Shown one piece after another: positions 5,020 through 5,491 of a stretch of DNA of 5,491 bases; the stretch's first letter is position 1; each line of letters opens with the position of its first letter. A program made the position numbers and the translations under genes. The notes below the pieces were generated by a model. It was not told the DNA's origin. It saw only the letters and a list, made by a program, of their open reading frames with translations, and made no database searches. This DNA comes from Persebacter sp051008975 (lineage in GTDB: Bacteria > Pseudomonadota > Gammaproteobacteria > Tethybacterales > Persebacteraceae): contig JBPCXA010000143.1 in NCBI GenBank assembly GCA_051008975.1, positions 1 to 5,491 of the forward strand. Direction: 5' to 3'.

Positions 5020-5491
5020 TGCGCGCCGTTTTTTTCGGAAGCGGCGGTTTCGGAATCGCCGCCCTGCGGACGCTGGCGGCGGCGCACGATGTGCGGCGGG
5101 TGTTTTGTCCGCCGCCGCGCCCCGCCGGACGGAAATTGCGTCTTTCGCCCTGCCCCGTCGCCGTCGCCGCCCGCGAAATGTCGCTGCCGCTGTGCGAATT
5201 GGAAACTTCGGAAATACAGGAATCGGGAGTACCGAAAATTCCGGAAACGCTGGAAAAAACGCTACTAAAATGTCGTCCGGATGTTGTCGTGGTTTGTGAT
5301 TATGGCAAACTTTTGTCGCCGGAAATTTTGCGTTCCGCGCCGCGCGGAGCGGTGAATATTCATCCGTCCCTGCTGCCGCGATGGCGCGGCGCCGCGCCGA
5401 TTCCCAGAACGAGATTGGCGGGGGACGAAAAAACCGGAGTTACAATTATGCAGACGGATTCCAGATTGGACACCGGTGCGATTTTGTTGCG
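5019..5491 (+). CDS. fmt: Methionyl-tRNA formyltransferase, N-terminal part (cut by the window end)
   Basis: Fmt transfers a formyl group from 10-formyltetrahydrofolate to initiator Met-tRNA. The frame is open from the ATG overlapping the def stop to the last base, giving 157 codons of an expected 310 or so. Residues 111-128 (AVNIHPSLLPRWRGAAPI) and 140-154 (GVTIMQTDSRLDTGA) are the conserved formyltransferase core. N113, H115 and D151 match the catalytic Asn-His-Asp of the family. PRPAGRKLRLSPCPV (33-47) corresponds to the usual PDRPAGRGKKL...SPV segment but is shortened, and the usual GTPxFA near the N-terminus reads GSGGFG here. The C-terminal tRNA-binding domain lies outside the window. 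Expression is probably coupled to def. Assignment rests on motifs plus the def-fmt order common in proteobacteria. Confidence 0.93.
   Translation, partial: MRAVFFGSGGFGIAALRTLAAAHDVRRVFCPPPRPAGRKLRLSPCPVAVAAREMSLPLCELETSEIQESGVPKIPETLEKTLLKCRPDVVVVCDYGKLLSPEILRSAPRGAVNIHPSLLPRWRGAAPIPRTRLAGDEKTGVTIMQTDSRLDTGAILL

Overview
The window looks like part of a chromosome from a moderately GC-rich Gram-negative bacterium, most likely a gammaproteobacterium; a betaproteobacterium is possible. Three things point that way. There is an outer-membrane-type protein with a signal peptide and a C-terminal phenylalanine. dacB is the periplasmic class-C PBP. dprA and def-fmt are arranged divergently, as I recall from E. 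coli and relatives. No RNA gene is visible.

Bases 1-42 hold nothing I recognise. Bases 43-156 are repeat R1, a compact element with perfect 29-bp inverted ends. It is followed by an A-tract-rich promoter region and a strong ribosome binding site at 265-270. The gene at 280-1539 (+) encodes a 419-residue secreted, probably outer-membrane protein of unrecognised family. Codons 5-9 contain 13 consecutive C residues. In this read the gene is in frame, but a gain or loss of one C brings a stop codon within at most five codons, so it looks like a phase-variable (ON/OFF) surface protein.

Bases 1540-1844 lie between convergent genes and carry almost only inverted repeats. These are a small hairpin, a second copy of the upstream element (R2, 1567-1699) with a 22-nt insertion that resembles a type I-E CRISPR repeat, and a different multi-hairpin element (R3, 1735-1840) that ends 4 bp from the dacB stop codon. 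R1 and R2 lie in the same orientation on either side of the surface-protein gene, giving it a cassette-like layout.

From 1845 on the content is conserved housekeeping. dacB (-) encodes a PBP4-type D-Ala-D-Ala carboxypeptidase/endopeptidase for cell-wall trimming. dprA (-) encodes the RecA loader for incoming single-stranded DNA. def (+) starts only 20 bp from the dprA start and overlaps fmt (+) by one base. Def and Fmt are functional partners: Fmt formylates initiator Met-tRNA and Def removes the formyl group from new proteins. fmt runs off the right end. This half is far richer in CGCG/GCGC than the surface-protein half, so the two differ in origin or in selection.

The most interesting part is 43-1840: a probably phase-variable, unrecognised outer-membrane protein with a poly-C switch in its signal peptide, bracketed by structured repeats.
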